64,000 nucleotides of DNA from an uncultured Pelagibacteraceae bacterium. Lineage in GTDB: Bacteria; Pseudomonadota; Alphaproteobacteria; Pelagibacterales; Pelagibacteraceae. The notes under the pieces were generated by a model that did not search any database, was not told the DNA's origin, and saw only the letters and a list, made by a program, of their open reading frames with translations. This document shows, in pieces, positions 54,286 through 64,000 of the stretch. Each line of letters begins with the position of its first letter. The stretch's first letter is position 1. Location of the stretch: the NCBI GenBank assembly GCA_902555585.1, contig CACDSY010000004.1, positions 167,020 to 231,019 of the forward strand. The letters run 5' to 3'. The translations under genes were made by a program, and so were the position numbers.

Positions 54286-56305
54286 ATTAAAAGTAAACGA
54301 TATTGATATTGAAGTTGAAGATGGTCTAACTGTACTTCAGGCTTGTGAACAAGCTGGAGCTGAAATACCAAGATTTTGTTATCATGAAAAACTTTCCATA
54401 GCTGGGAATTGTCGTATGTGTTTGGTTGAAATGGAAAAATCGCCAAAACCTATAGCATCATGTGCAATGCCTGCAGCTGAAGGGATGGTAATTAAAACAA
54501 ATACGAAAAAAGTTGAAAAAGCAAGAAAAGGTGTAATGGAGTTTTTACTGGCTAACCATCCTTTGGATTGCCCTGTTTGTGATCAAGGTGGTGAGTGTGA
54601 TTTGCAGGATCAATCTATGTTTTATGGAATTGATAAATCAAGATTTAAAGAGAATAAAAGATATGTACCTGAAAAATACATGGGACCATTAATAAAAACC
54701 CAAATGACAAGATGTATTCATTGTACTAGATGTATAAGATTTGCCACAGAGGTAGCGGGGGTACCAGAGTTAGGTGCAATTGGCCGAGGAGAAAACATGG
54801 AAATCACAACTTATTTGGAGAAATCAATGGAGTCTGAGATGTCGGCAAATGTAATAGACTTGTGTCCTGTAGGCGCCTTAACTTCTAAACCTTATGTTTT
54901 TGAGGCTAGACCATGGGAGCTAAAAAAAACAGAAACTATTGATGTAATGGATGCTGTTGGGTCAAACATTAGAGTGGATACTTATGATTGGGAAGTAAAA
55001 AGAGTTTTACCAAGAATTAATGAGGAAATTAATGAGGAGTGGATTTCTGATAAAACAAGGTATGCATGTGATGGTTTAAAAAATCAAAGATTAGACACAC
55101 CATTTATAAAAAATAATGGAAACTTTGAAGAAATAAGTTGGCAAGATGCATACAAAAAAATTAAAGAAAAAATTTCAACAACATCACCAGACAAAATAGT
55201 TGGTTTAACTGGTGACATGACAAATATGGAAACTATGTTTGCTGTTAAGAACCTATTTCAAAAAACATTAAATTCTATTTATTTAGATTCTAGAGCTAAA
55301 CATACTTACATAAATTTTGAAAACAGAAGTAATTATTTGTTTAACTCTAGCATAGAAGGGATTGAAGAAAGTGATCTTATATTACTAATAGGCACAAACC
55401 CAAGATTTGAGGCAACTATATTAAACTCAAGAATAAGAAAAACTTATTTAAAAAATAAAACTGAAATATTTTCTTTAGAGGATGTGGGTGATTTAACTTA
55501 TCCTTATAAAGTTTTAGAAAATAATTCAAAAGTAATTGATAAAATAATCAAAAATGAACATAATCTTTCAAACAAAATTGCCATTGCAGAAAAACCTATA
55601 ATTATCTTAGGTCAATCAATATTAAATAGTAACAACGGCGCATATATATTTGAAGAGTTAAAAAGGTATCTAACTAGTATTAATAAAATTGATGATAATT
55701 GGAATGCATTAAATATTTTATCAACTGATGCATCAGCTGTTGGTTCTTATGATTTAGGGATTTTTTCCTCAAATGATGGAAGTAATAAAACTCTTAAAAA
55801 AATTGAGGACGGTGACGTAGAAGTTATTTTTTTACTAGGTCAAGATAACCTCAAAATTAGAAAAAGTAATGAATTTATAATTTATATCGGAAGTCATGGT
55901 GATAATGGTGCAAATATGGCAGATCTTATACTGCCTGGTGCCGCGTATACTGAACAAGATGGTTATTTCACTAACTTAGAAGGAAAGCTTCAAAAAGCAT
56001 ATAAAGCTTCATACCCTCCAGGAGAAGCTAAAGAAGATTGGCAAATAATTAATGAAGTATCTTCTACTATCCTTGGTAATTCTTTATTTAATAATAAAGA
56101 TGAACTACTAAAATCCATGCAAAACTATTTAAATAATCAAAATATTAAAAATTTTGAAGTGCCTAAATATAATTTGAATGATGAAAAATTATTAGTTGAA
56201 GATATTGATTATTATTATTCTAATACGATTGCGCGTGCATCCAAAACAATGTCAGAATGCAGATACGCAAGAGCTAATTTGAAAAAAACTGGAACTGAGG
56301 GTTAA
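54278..56305 (+). CDS. nuoG: NADH-quinone oxidoreductase subunit G
   Basis: The 675-residue 75 kDa-type subunit has an N-terminal 2Fe-2S domain ([20 protein letters not shown]), the His/Cys ligands [18 protein letters not shown], a 4Fe-4S motif in CIHCTRC with distal Cys in [10 protein letters not shown], and a large C-terminal molybdopterin-like domain without cofactor. The extra N7 cluster motif of E. coli is not seen. Its stop overlaps nuoH by one base. Confidence 0.96.
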   Translation: MPKLKVNDIDIEVEDGLTVLQACEQAGAEIPRFCYHEKLSIAGNCRMCLVEMEKSPKPIASCAMPAAEGMVIKTNTKKVEKARKGVMEFLLANHPLDCPVCDQGGECDLQDQSMFYGIDKSRFKENKRYVPEKYMGPLIKTQMTRCIHCTRCIRFATEVAGVPELGAIGRGENMEITTYLEKSMESEMSANVIDLCPVGALTSKPYVFEARPWELKKTETIDVMDAVGSNIRVDTYDWEVKRVLPRINEEINEEWISDKTRYACDGLKNQRLDTPFIKNNGNFEEISWQDAYKKIKEKISTTSPDKIVGLTGDMTNMETMFAVKNLFQKTLNSIYLDSRAKHTYINFENRSNYLFNSSIEGIEESDLILLIGTNPRFEATILNSRIRKTYLKNKTEIFSLEDVGDLTYPYKVLENNSKVIDKIIKNEHNLSNKIAIAEKPIIILGQSILNSNNGAYIFEELKRYLTSINKIDDNWNALNILSTDASAVGSYDLGIFSSNDGSNKTLKKIEDGDVEVIFLLGQDNLKIRKSNEFIIYIGSHGDNGANMADLILPGAAYTEQDGYFTNLEGKLQKAYKASYPPGEAKEDWQIINEVSSTILGNSLFNNKDELLKSMQNYLNNQNIKNFEVPKYNLNDEKLLVEDIDYYYSNTIARASKTMSECRYARANLKKTGTEG

Positions 56306-57306
56306 TGGACTCTTATTTTTCAATATTATTTACTGAAGTTTATAAAATTTTATTTTTATTAGTACCTGTTTTAGTTTCTGTGGCTATGATAGTTTGGCTT
56401 GATAGAAGAGTTTGGGCCTTTGTACAAAAAAGGAGAGGGCCTAATGTTGTTGGTCCATTTGGTTTATTTCAATCATTAGCTGATGCATTAAAATATATCT
56501 TTAAAGAAATAATAATACCCGCAAGCTCAAACAAGCTTGTATTTGTATTAGCTCCAGTCGTGACTATGACATTAGCATTAATATCATGGGCTGTAATACC
56601 ATTTGGTGAAGATTTTGTTCTAGCAGACATCAATGTTGGTATTTTATATCTTTTCGCAGTTTCATCATTAGGTGTATATGGAATAATTATGGGTGGATGG
56701 GCCTCGAACTCTAAATACCCTTTTTTAGGCGCAATCAGATCTGCTGCACAAATGGTATCATATGAAGTTTCAATAGGAGTTATAATAATCAATGTTCTAT
56801 TATGTGTTGGATCTTTAAACTTAAGTGACATCGTTGTGGCACAACAAAATTTATGGTTTGTAATTCCTTTGTTTCCTATGTTTGTAATTTTTTTTATTTC
56901 TGCACTAGCAGAAACAAATCGTCCTCCATTTGATTTACCAGAAGCAGAAGCAGAATTAGTTGCAGGATATCAAACTGAATATTCAGGAATGATGTATGCT
57001 ATGTTTTGGTTAGGGGAGTACGCAAATATTTTATTAATGTGTGCGATGGGCTCAATTTTATTTTTGGGTGGCTGGTTATCCCCAATAGATATCTTCCCAT
57101 TTAATGCTATTCCAGGTCCTTTTTGGTTAATCTTCAAAATATTATTTTTATTTATTTTATTTGCGTTAGTTAAAGCAACTGTTCCAAGATACAGATATGA
57201 CCAATTAATGAAGCTTGGTTGGAAGATATTTCTCCCATTTTCACTGTTTTATGTTGTTTTAACTTCAAGTTTTTTACTATATTTTGATTTACTACCAGGG
57301 AAATAA
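56305..57306 (+). CDS. nuoH: NADH-quinone oxidoreductase subunit H
   Basis: The 333-residue membrane subunit at the arm junction has eight helices with [14 protein letters not shown] (quinone-site loop) and [20 protein letters not shown]. It couples quinone reduction to proton movement. It abuts nuoI. Confidence 0.97.
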   Translation: MDSYFSILFTEVYKILFLLVPVLVSVAMIVWLDRRVWAFVQKRRGPNVVGPFGLFQSLADALKYIFKEIIIPASSNKLVFVLAPVVTMTLALISWAVIPFGEDFVLADINVGILYLFAVSSLGVYGIIMGGWASNSKYPFLGAIRSAAQMVSYEVSIGVIIINVLLCVGSLNLSDIVVAQQNLWFVIPLFPMFVIFFISALAETNRPPFDLPEAEAELVAGYQTEYSGMMYAMFWLGEYANILLMCAMGSILFLGGWLSPIDIFPFNAIPGPFWLIFKILFLFILFALVKATVPRYRYDQLMKLGWKIFLPFSLFYVVLTSSFLLYFDLLPGK

Positions 57307-57792
57307 ATGAAAATTTCAAGACTATTAAAAACAATATTCATGATTGATTTTGTGACTGGTTTATTAATTGCAATAAAAGAGACTTTTAAAGCAAAAAAGA
57401 CAATAAATTATCCTTTTGAAAAAGGATCTTTAGGAACAAGGTCTAGAGGGGAGCACGCTCTTAGAAGATATCCTAACGGTGAAGAAAGATGCATAGCGTG
57501 TAAGCTTTGTGAAGCTGTATGTCCAGCCCAAGCTATTACAATTGAGTCAAAGGAAAGAGATGATGGTAGCAGGAAAACTGTAAGATACGATATTGATATG
57601 CTCAAATGTATATACTGTGGTCTTTGTGAAGAGTCATGTCCTGTAGATGCAATTGTGCAAGGCCCTAATTTTGAATTTGCAACAGAGTCTAGAGAAGAGC
57701 TTTATTATACAAAAGAAAAACTCTTGGAAAATGGAGACAGGTGGGAAAACATTTTAGCCGCAAATATAAAGGCTGATAGTTCTCACAGGTAA
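57307..57792 (+). CDS. nuoI: NADH-quinone oxidoreductase subunit I
   Basis: The 161-residue ferredoxin-like subunit has two 4Fe-4S motifs: [16 protein letters not shown] near 60-75 and [16 protein letters not shown] near 99-114. It relays electrons to NuoB. It is followed four bases later by nuoJ. Confidence 0.97.
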   Translation: MKISRLLKTIFMIDFVTGLLIAIKETFKAKKTINYPFEKGSLGTRSRGEHALRRYPNGEERCIACKLCEAVCPAQAITIESKERDDGSRKTVRYDIDMLKCIYCGLCEESCPVDAIVQGPNFEFATESREELYYTKEKLLENGDRWENILAANIKADSSHR

Positions 57793-57796
57793 TCTT

Positions 57797-58432
57797 ATGA
57801 TTGCACACTCAGTTTTCTTCTACATTTTTTCCTTAATAGCTATTGTTTCTGCAGTCATGGTAACAGTCTCCAAAAATACAGTTCACTCTGTATTTTTTTT
57901 AATCCTAGATTTCATCAGCATATCCTGTTTGTTTATTATGATAGGTGCAGAATTTTTAGGCATGATAATGCTAATAGTTTATGTGGGAGCTGTTGCAGTT
58001 CTGTTTTTATTTGTGGTGATGATGTTAAACGTAGCTGAACAAAAAGGCCAATGGTTTAGCTCAAGATGGGATGGTGGAACCCATATACCAGTTGGCTTAT
58101 TAGTAAGCTTAATTATTTTTTTTGAACTTATAATTGTAATTGGAGGATGGAAATATAAACCTGATTTATTAAATAGCCTTTCTATAAATATATCTACTGA
58201 GGTCACTAATACTAGATCTATTGGAAATGTTTTATATACGGATTATATACTTCTATTTCAAATTTCAGGAATAATTTTGTTAGTTGCTATGATAGGAGCA
58301 ATTGTTTTAACTTATAGAGAAAGAGCTGGGGTTAAAAGACAAAGTTATGTTAAGCAAATTTCTAGAGAAAGAGATGAAGGTGTTGACTTAGTTGACGTCG
58401 AGAAAAACAAAGGAGTTAAAATAGATGCTTAG
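57797..58432 (+). CDS. nuoJ: NADH-quinone oxidoreductase subunit J
   Basis: The 211-residue subunit has five membrane helices with the conserved [27 protein letters not shown] stretch (in two parts around residues 54-76). It belongs to the proton-pumping membrane arm. It overlaps nuoK by eight bases. Confidence 0.95.
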   Translation: MIAHSVFFYIFSLIAIVSAVMVTVSKNTVHSVFFLILDFISISCLFIMIGAEFLGMIMLIVYVGAVAVLFLFVVMMLNVAEQKGQWFSSRWDGGTHIPVGLLVSLIIFFELIIVIGGWKYKPDLLNSLSINISTEVTNTRSIGNVLYTDYILLFQISGIILLVAMIGAIVLTYRERAGVKRQSYVKQISRERDEGVDLVDVEKNKGVKIDA

Positions 58433-58736
58433 CATAGGCTTAGGTCATTACTTAACATTAGCTGCTATAATATTTACAATTGGTATTGTTGGTATTTTTT
58501 TAAATAGAAAAAATGTAATAGTAATTTTAATGAGTATCGAGTTAATTTTGCTTGCAGTAAACATAAATCTAGTTGCTTTTTCTATATTTATTAATGATTT
58601 AAGTGGACAAATATTTACTCTATTTATTTTAACAGTTGCAGCTGCTGAGGCAGCTATAGGATTAGCCATCATTGTGGTTTATTTTAGAAATTCAGACACA
58701 ATAAGAGTTGAAGAGATTAAAAATTTAAAAGGATAA
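58425..58736 (+). CDS. nuoK: NADH-quinone oxidoreductase subunit K
   Basis: The 103-residue three-helix subunit has the conserved membrane Glu in [12 protein letters not shown] and [13 protein letters not shown]. It is part of the proton-pumping arm. It starts inside nuoJ and ends one base before nuoL. Confidence 0.96.
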   Translation: MLSIGLGHYLTLAAIIFTIGIVGIFLNRKNVIVILMSIELILLAVNINLVAFSIFINDLSGQIFTLFILTVAAAEAAIGLAIIVVYFRNSDTIRVEEIKNLKG

Positions 58737-58737
58737 A

Positions 58738-60651
58738 ATGGAATACCTAATTTTATTTCTACCTCTAATAGGAGCTGTAATTAGTGGTTTTTTTGGAAAG
58801 AAAATAGGAGACAGAAATTCTCAAATTTTGACAAGTTCGTTTGTGAGTATTTCAGCAATACTCTCTCTATATGTTTTATATAAAGTTATTAGTTCAGATT
58901 ACTCAAACAATCTTATTATAGCTACTTGGATCAATTCTGGATCGTTAAATGTTAACTGGTCAATAAAAATTGATGCTTTATCAGCGGTTATGTTTGTTGT
59001 AGTAAATTTTGTTTCAGCTTTGGTTCATATTTATTCAATTGGTTACATGTCACACGATCCTCATAAAACAAGATTCATGGCATATTTGTCTTTATTTACT
59101 TTTGCAATGTTAACTTTAGTAAGTTCAGATAATTTTATTCAACTATTTTTTGGTTGGGAAGGTGTAGGTTTATGTTCATATTTTTTAATTGGTTTTTGGT
59201 TTAAAAAAGAAAGTGCAAACAAGGCTGCAATAAAAGCCTTTGTTGTTAATAGAGTTGGTGACTTTGGTTTAGCGCTTGGAATTTTTCTGATTTTTTATAT
59301 TTTTGGTACAGTCAATTATGACGAGGTTTTTGAACAAATCCCAAATGTTTTAGATAAAAAAATAAATTTCATTGGTATTAATATAGAAATTATTGATTTG
59401 GTTTGTTTACTTTTATTAATTGGAGCAATGGGTAAATCGGCTCAATTTTTATTACACACATGGTTGCCTGATGCTATGGAAGGCCCAACGCCAGTATCTG
59501 CATTAATTCACGCTGCAACAATGGTAACTGCCGGAGTATTTCTGATCGTCAGATGCTCACCTATATATGAATACTCTCCATTAGCTCTAATAGTTATAAC
59601 AATAATTGGAATGACTACTGCTTTTTTTGCAGCAACAGTTGCACTTGTTCAAAATGATATTAAAAAAATTATTGCTTATTCTACTTGTAGTCAATTAGGC
59701 TATATGTTTTTTGCTGCTGGGGTAGGTGCTTATAATGTTGCGATGTTTCATCTATTTACACATGCTTTTTTTAAAGCTTTACTATTTTTAGGAGCTGGTG
59801 CTGTAATTCATTCATTTCATGACGAACAAGATATAAATAAAATGGGTGGAGTTATCAAGAAACTTCCATACACATATGTATTAATGCTCATAGGAACTCT
59901 TGCATTAACAGGTTTTCCCTTTTTATCAGGTTTCTATTCCAAAGATGCAATAATAGAATTCGCGTACCTAAGAGGAAATGGAGTTGGAATGCTCGCAGCT
60001 TTTGTGGGTATTGTTACAGCTTTATTAACATCAATTTATTCCTGGAGACTTATATTTAAAACATTCCATGGTAATTTTAATAATAAAGAACTTAGTATTG
60101 ATAAAGTACACGAGTCTCCTTTTGTTATGATTGCTCCTTTAATTATCTTAGCAATAGGAGCTATTTTTGCAGGTATGGCCTTTAAAGGTTTGTTTATAGG
60201 CCATGAGATAGCATTTGAATTTTGGGCTCAATCTATAAAATTTTTAGAACCACTAAGTAAAGATCATCCACCAACTTGGTTTTTGTTTTTAACGCCTATA
60301 CTTGTTACCTCTGCAATTCCATTTTCTTATTATTTATATCTAAAAAACACAAAAATAGTAAATGGACTGAAAGAAATGAATGAGCCAATTTATCAATTTT
60401 TAGTTAAGAAATGGTACTTCGATGAAATGTACGATTATTTATTCGTCAATCCTTCAAAAAAAATTGGAAAGTTTTTATGGAAAAAAGTTGATGGATCAAT
60501 AATAGATAAATTTGGTCCTGATGGGATTTCAAGTGTAATTAAAAATTTATCAATTAAAGCAGTCAAATTTCAATCTGGATTTATTTATCAATATGCATTT
60601 GTTATGTTGATTGGATTTTCAGTTTTACTAACAATACTGATATTAAACTAA
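58738..60651 (+). CDS. nuoL: NADH-quinone oxidoreductase subunit L
   Basis: The 637-residue antiporter-like subunit has about 16 membrane helices, with FFGWEGVGLCSYFLIGFW, HTWLPDAMEGPTPVSALIHAATM and a long C-terminal amphipathic region typical of NuoL. It is the distal proton channel. TAATG overlap with nuoM. Confidence 0.97.
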   Translation: MEYLILFLPLIGAVISGFFGKKIGDRNSQILTSSFVSISAILSLYVLYKVISSDYSNNLIIATWINSGSLNVNWSIKIDALSAVMFVVVNFVSALVHIYSIGYMSHDPHKTRFMAYLSLFTFAMLTLVSSDNFIQLFFGWEGVGLCSYFLIGFWFKKESANKAAIKAFVVNRVGDFGLALGIFLIFYIFGTVNYDEVFEQIPNVLDKKINFIGINIEIIDLVCLLLLIGAMGKSAQFLLHTWLPDAMEGPTPVSALIHAATMVTAGVFLIVRCSPIYEYSPLALIVITIIGMTTAFFAATVALVQNDIKKIIAYSTCSQLGYMFFAAGVGAYNVAMFHLFTHAFFKALLFLGAGAVIHSFHDEQDINKMGGVIKKLPYTYVLMLIGTLALTGFPFLSGFYSKDAIIEFAYLRGNGVGMLAAFVGIVTALLTSIYSWRLIFKTFHGNFNNKELSIDKVHESPFVMIAPLIILAIGAIFAGMAFKGLFIGHEIAFEFWAQSIKFLEPLSKDHPPTWFLFLTPILVTSAIPFSYYLYLKNTKIVNGLKEMNEPIYQFLVKKWYFDEMYDYLFVNPSKKIGKFLWKKVDGSIIDKFGPDGISSVIKNLSIKAVKFQSGFIYQYAFVMLIGFSVLLTILILN

Positions 60652-62147
60652 TGAACTTTCCAATTTTATCGTCCTTGATTTTACTACCTACAATAGGTGC
60701 TTTATTTATATTATTCACAAAATCATCAAGTGGAAAATATCAAAGTTCCAAATATGTAGCTTTATTTATTTCTTTAGCAAATTTTTTATTATCTTTATAT
60801 CTTTGGTATGTCTTTGATAAAAATTCAGTAGACTTTCAGTTTGTAGAAAATAGAGAGTGGTTATCAGGATTTATAAATTATAAAGTTGGAATAGATGGTA
60901 TTTCAATTTTATTTGTAATATTAACAACTTTCATAACTCCAATTTGCATTATTTCAGTCAATGCTACAATTACAAATAGACTTAAGGATTTCTTAATTGC
61001 CATTTTAATAATGGAAACATTTATGATTGGTGTTTTCTGCTCACTTGATTTAGTAGTATTTTATTTATTTTTTGAGGCAGGTCTTATACCAATGTTTTTG
61101 ATAATTGGTATTTGGGGCGGAGAAAGAAGAGTCTATTCGGCTTTTAAATTTTTTCTGTACACTTTATTAGGATCAGTTCTTATGTTGGTTGCAATTATTT
61201 CAATTTATTGGATAACAGGAACCACTGATGTTGAAAAACTTTATGAACTTGGCATAAATGCTGAATATCAAAATTTATTATGGCTAGCATTTTTCAGTTC
61301 TTTTGCAGTTAAAACTCCTATGTGGCCAGTACATACGTGGCTACCAGATGCTCATGTAGAAGCTCCAACTGTTGGATCTGTATTGCTTGCAGCAATATTG
61401 CTTAAAATGGCTGGATATGGATTTATAAGATTTTCGCTAGGATTATTTCCTATAGCTTCTGAAAATTTCACAATGTTAGTTTATATCTTGAGTTTAATTG
61501 CAATTATTTACACATCTCTTGTTGCTTTGATGCAGGAAGATATGAAAAAACTCATAGCATACTCCTCAGTTGCACATATGGGATTTGTAACATTAGGTAT
61601 CTTCACAATGACCCAACAAGGTATTGAGGGAAGTATTTTCCAAATGATTAGTCATGGACTTGTATCTGCTGCGCTTTTCTTGAGTGTTGGAGTTATATAT
61701 GAAAGGCATCATACAAGACTAATAAATAAATATGGCGGTTTAGTCTCCATAATGCCAAGATATGCAATTGTTTTTATGGTATTCACACTAGGAGCTCTAG
61801 GACTACCTGGAACAACAGGTTTTATTGGAGAATTTTTAATTTTAATGGGTGCATTTGAGAAAAACATTCTAGTAGCAATGATTGCAAGTTTGGGAGTAAT
61901 TTTAGGAGCAGCATATATGCTGTGGCTATTTAAAAGGGTTGTTTTCGGTGAAATTAATAATCAAGAGCTTAAAAGTATGAAAGATTTAAAAACTTTTGAA
62001 ATTATCACTCTATCAGCTTTAGTAATACCAATTTTATTTTTTGGTTTTTATCCAGAGCCTTTAATGAATTCAATTGAAGCATCAGTCGAGAATACTTTAA
62101 ACATGTACAACTTTGACCTAATTAACAACCTTGTATCAAAAGACTGA
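60651..62147 (+). CDS. nuoM: NADH-quinone oxidoreductase subunit M
   Basis: The 498-residue antiporter-like subunit contains FFEAGLIPMFLIIGIWGG, VHTWLPDAHVEAPTVGSVLLA and IAYSSVAHMGFV. It forms one of the proton channels. TGATG overlap with nuoN. Confidence 0.97.
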   Translation: MNFPILSSLILLPTIGALFILFTKSSSGKYQSSKYVALFISLANFLLSLYLWYVFDKNSVDFQFVENREWLSGFINYKVGIDGISILFVILTTFITPICIISVNATITNRLKDFLIAILIMETFMIGVFCSLDLVVFYLFFEAGLIPMFLIIGIWGGERRVYSAFKFFLYTLLGSVLMLVAIISIYWITGTTDVEKLYELGINAEYQNLLWLAFFSSFAVKTPMWPVHTWLPDAHVEAPTVGSVLLAAILLKMAGYGFIRFSLGLFPIASENFTMLVYILSLIAIIYTSLVALMQEDMKKLIAYSSVAHMGFVTLGIFTMTQQGIEGSIFQMISHGLVSAALFLSVGVIYERHHTRLINKYGGLVSIMPRYAIVFMVFTLGALGLPGTTGFIGEFLILMGAFEKNILVAMIASLGVILGAAYMLWLFKRVVFGEINNQELKSMKDLKTFEIITLSALVIPILFFGFYPEPLMNSIEASVENTLNMYNFDLINNLVSKD

Positions 62148-63562
62148 TGGAAAATTTTCAATATATATTACCTGAAATCTTCATATCGGTATCTATAATG
62201 CTATTTTTACTAGTTGGAGTTTTCAAAAAAAATAGTGGAAGTTTAATTTATAATTTATCAAATATATCGCTAGTTATTTTATTGGCACTAATAATAAATC
62301 TCAGCTCATTAGATACAATTTACTTATTCAATGAGTCATATTTAATAGACAATTTATCTAATTATATGAAAATGATACTAGTCGGATCTGGAATTTTTGT
62401 AATGCTAACTGGATCCAAATATATCCAAGTTATCAATTTAAATAAAATTGAATACCCTATCCTCATTTTAAGCAGCATTTTGGGAATGATGATAATGATA
62501 AGTTCAAATGATTTAATTGTTTTTTACATGGGCCTTGAACTACAATCACTAGCTTTGTATGTTCTTGCATCTTTCAATAGAGACAATTTACTTTCTACAG
62601 AATCTGGACTAAAATATTTTGTTCTTAGTGCATTATCATCTGGTTTGCTGTTATATGGATGTTCATTAACTTATGGATTTTCCGAAAGTACAAATTTTGA
62701 TCAAATACTAATAAACTCTACTGAATTTAATTATGGTACCACGTTTGGGATAGTATTTATTTTAGTTGGTCTTGCATTTAAAATATCAGCAGTTCCTTTT
62801 CATATGTGGGCTCCAGATGTTTATCAAGGCTCCCCAACATCTGTAACATTATTCTTTGCTATACTTCCAAAAATAGCTGCGCTCTCTGTATTCATTAAAT
62901 TTTTGTATACACCTTTTGCTAATATGAATGATCAGTGGCAAACTATTATTGTATTTATTTCAATAGCTTCAATGATATTTGGTGCTGTGGCAGCCATAGG
63001 TCAAAAAAACTTAAAAAGATTAATTGCTTATAGTTCAATCAGTCATATGGGCTATGCGTTGGCTGGACTAGCAACAGTTAGCAACCAAGGAATACAAAGT
63101 TCTATTACTTATATATCTATTTATTTGGTAATGAATTTAGCCTTTTTTAGTTGCTTATTTATGCTTAAGAGAAATGATAATTATTTTGATAATATAGAGG
63201 ATTTATCTGGGCTTTCTAAAAAACATCCAATTTTATCTTTCTCATTATTAATAGTTTTATTTTCTTTAGCTGGAATACCTCCACTAGCAGGCTTCTTTGC
63301 AAAATTTTATGTTTTTTTAGCTGTTATAGAACAGTCAATGTATTTTTTAGCAATTGTTGGATTATTAGCAACTGTAGTTGCAGCCTTTTATTATCTAAGA
63401 ATTATAAAAATTATATATTTTGATCCAGAAAAAGAAGAATATGAAACATCTCATAATCTAGGATTAAAAATTACTTTGGCTATTTCAACAATATTTATTT
63501 TAGCATACTTTATATATCCGAGTGGCATAACAGAAATAGTATCTAAAATTACCATGATCTAA
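62147..63562 (+). CDS. nuoN: NADH-quinone oxidoreductase subunit N
   Basis: The 471-residue antiporter-like subunit contains LIVFYMGLELQSLALYVLASF, FHMWAPDVYQGSPTSVTLFFA and LIAYSSISHMGYAL. It closes the 14-gene nuo operon. The stop overlaps the birA start by one base. Confidence 0.96.
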   Translation: MENFQYILPEIFISVSIMLFLLVGVFKKNSGSLIYNLSNISLVILLALIINLSSLDTIYLFNESYLIDNLSNYMKMILVGSGIFVMLTGSKYIQVINLNKIEYPILILSSILGMMIMISSNDLIVFYMGLELQSLALYVLASFNRDNLLSTESGLKYFVLSALSSGLLLYGCSLTYGFSESTNFDQILINSTEFNYGTTFGIVFILVGLAFKISAVPFHMWAPDVYQGSPTSVTLFFAILPKIAALSVFIKFLYTPFANMNDQWQTIIVFISIASMIFGAVAAIGQKNLKRLIAYSSISHMGYALAGLATVSNQGIQSSITYISIYLVMNLAFFSCLFMLKRNDNYFDNIEDLSGLSKKHPILSFSLLIVLFSLAGIPPLAGFFAKFYVFLAVIEQSMYFLAIVGLLATVVAAFYYLRIIKIIYFDPEKEEYETSHNLGLKITLAISTIFILAYFIYPSGITEIVSKITMI

Positions 63563-64000
63563 TGAAATTAAAAAAATATTTATACAAAAAAGTTGAAAGC
63601 ACTAATAATGTAGCGCTAAGATTAATTAAACAAGGCAATCAAAGAGGAATAATTTTAACAGATCAACAAACAAAAGGTAAAGGACAAAGAAAAAATAAAT
63701 GGATATCTATAAAAGGTAACTTATTTTTATCAGTCTTCTTTGAAATTAGTAAAAAAATATCTTTATCAAAAATAATAAATTTAAATTTAAAAATAATTAA
63801 AAAAATAATATATAAAAAAATAAACACTTTAATTCTAATAAAAAAACCTAATGATATATTAATAAATAAAAAAAAGGTCTGTGGAATTTTACAAGAAACA
63901 ATTTTTATGCAGAATAGAAAATACTTAATTGTAGGAATTGGAATTAATGTTTCTAGTAGTCCAAAAATTAATAATTATCCAACTACATTTTTAAATAATT
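63562..64000 (+). CDS. birA: Biotin--[acetyl-CoA-carboxylase] ligase, N-terminal part (3' end outside window)
   Basis: The frame starts at the ATG overlapping the nuoN stop (TAATG) and stays open to the window end, giving 146 codons. Biotin protein ligase motifs are present: VESTNN near residue 11, GKGQRKNKWIS, GNLFLSVFF, KKPNDILINKKKVCGILQE and VGIGINVS. It attaches biotin to carboxylase carrier proteins. There is no N-terminal helix-turn-helix, so it is an enzyme only, not a repressor. The nuoN-birA order is usual in alphaproteobacteria. It is very lysine- and isoleucine-rich. Confidence 0.9.
   Translation, partial: MKLKKYLYKKVESTNNVALRLIKQGNQRGIILTDQQTKGKGQRKNKWISIKGNLFLSVFFEISKKISLSKIINLNLKIIKKIIYKKINTLILIKKPNDILINKKKVCGILQETIFMQNRKYLIVGIGINVSSSPKINNYPTTFLNN

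Noticed and set aside
1..64000. Glycine, SAM or other known riboswitches, CRISPR arrays, insertion sequences, prophage genes
   Set aside because: I saw no conserved aptamer core, spaced direct repeats, transposase, integrase or terminal inverted repeats in the gaps. The gaps are mostly below 120 bases.

Overview
The window is very AT-rich and compactly packed. Gene order and protein character point to a SAR11-type marine alphaproteobacterium (Pelagibacterales, Candidatus Pelagibacter-like). No non-coding gap exceeds about 200 bases, stop/start overlaps of one base are frequent, and there are no insertion sequences, phage genes, CRISPR arrays or recognisable transcription factors. The order tRNA-Leu, tig, clpP, clpX, lon, tRNA-Val, tRNA-Asp, nuoA-N, birA is an alphaproteobacterial backbone. 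The taxonomic call is inferred from composition and gene content, not from a database search.

Layout. 1-2072 (+): C-terminal end of a GcvT-fold protein, a TauD-like dioxygenase and an AEC transporter. 2074-4178 (-): a D-malate/tartrate-dehydrogenase-like enzyme and GMP reductase. 4284-5162 (+): a fluoroacetate-dehalogenase-like hydrolase. 5238-12170 (+): tldD, tldE, a TPR lipoprotein-like or periplasmic protein, a histidine phosphatase, a small unknown, an aminotransferase, a Rossmann protein, a SOUL haem-binding protein and a periplasmic cupin. 12224-14797 (-): a small basic unknown protein with a structured leader, a Gfo/Idh/MocA dehydrogenase and a TIM-barrel isomerase. 14916-22034 (+): a carbohydrate or polyol ABC importer (binding protein, two permeases, a small membrane protein, two ATPases) followed by dhaL and dhaK. 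22047-27698 (-): creatinase-like M24 protein, keto-acid hydratase-like protein, M23 peptidase, SDR, TerC-family protein and GMC oxidoreductase. 27779-36629 (+): a Baeyer-Villiger-type monooxygenase, an FKBP-pseudorhodanese fusion, SDR, aldehyde dehydrogenase, a 3-hydroxyisobutyrate-dehydrogenase-like enzyme and a complete TRAP transporter. 36626-43328: EamA exporter, NCS1 permease, zinc alcohol dehydrogenase, DUF3047 protein, thioesterase, uracil-DNA glycosylase, a second HIBADH-like enzyme, a DUF1289 protein and two very small membrane proteins. 43410-49617: tRNA-Leu and the proteostasis genes tig-clpP-clpX-lon, then tRNA-Val and tRNA-Asp. 49697-63562: the full 14-gene NADH dehydrogenase (complex I) operon, followed by the start of birA, which runs off the window.

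How it works together. The first two thirds look like uptake (ABC, TRAP, NCS1, AEC) coupled to oxidation and isomerisation of small organic compounds. The last third supplies core protein quality control and respiratory NADH oxidation. The least explained parts are the polyol/sugar locus at 12588-22034 (two different ATPases, a small membrane subunit, and DhaKL without a DhaM), the small basic protein at 12224-12415 with its hairpin-bearing leader, and the FKBP protein fused to a rhodanese domain that lacks its catalytic cysteine.
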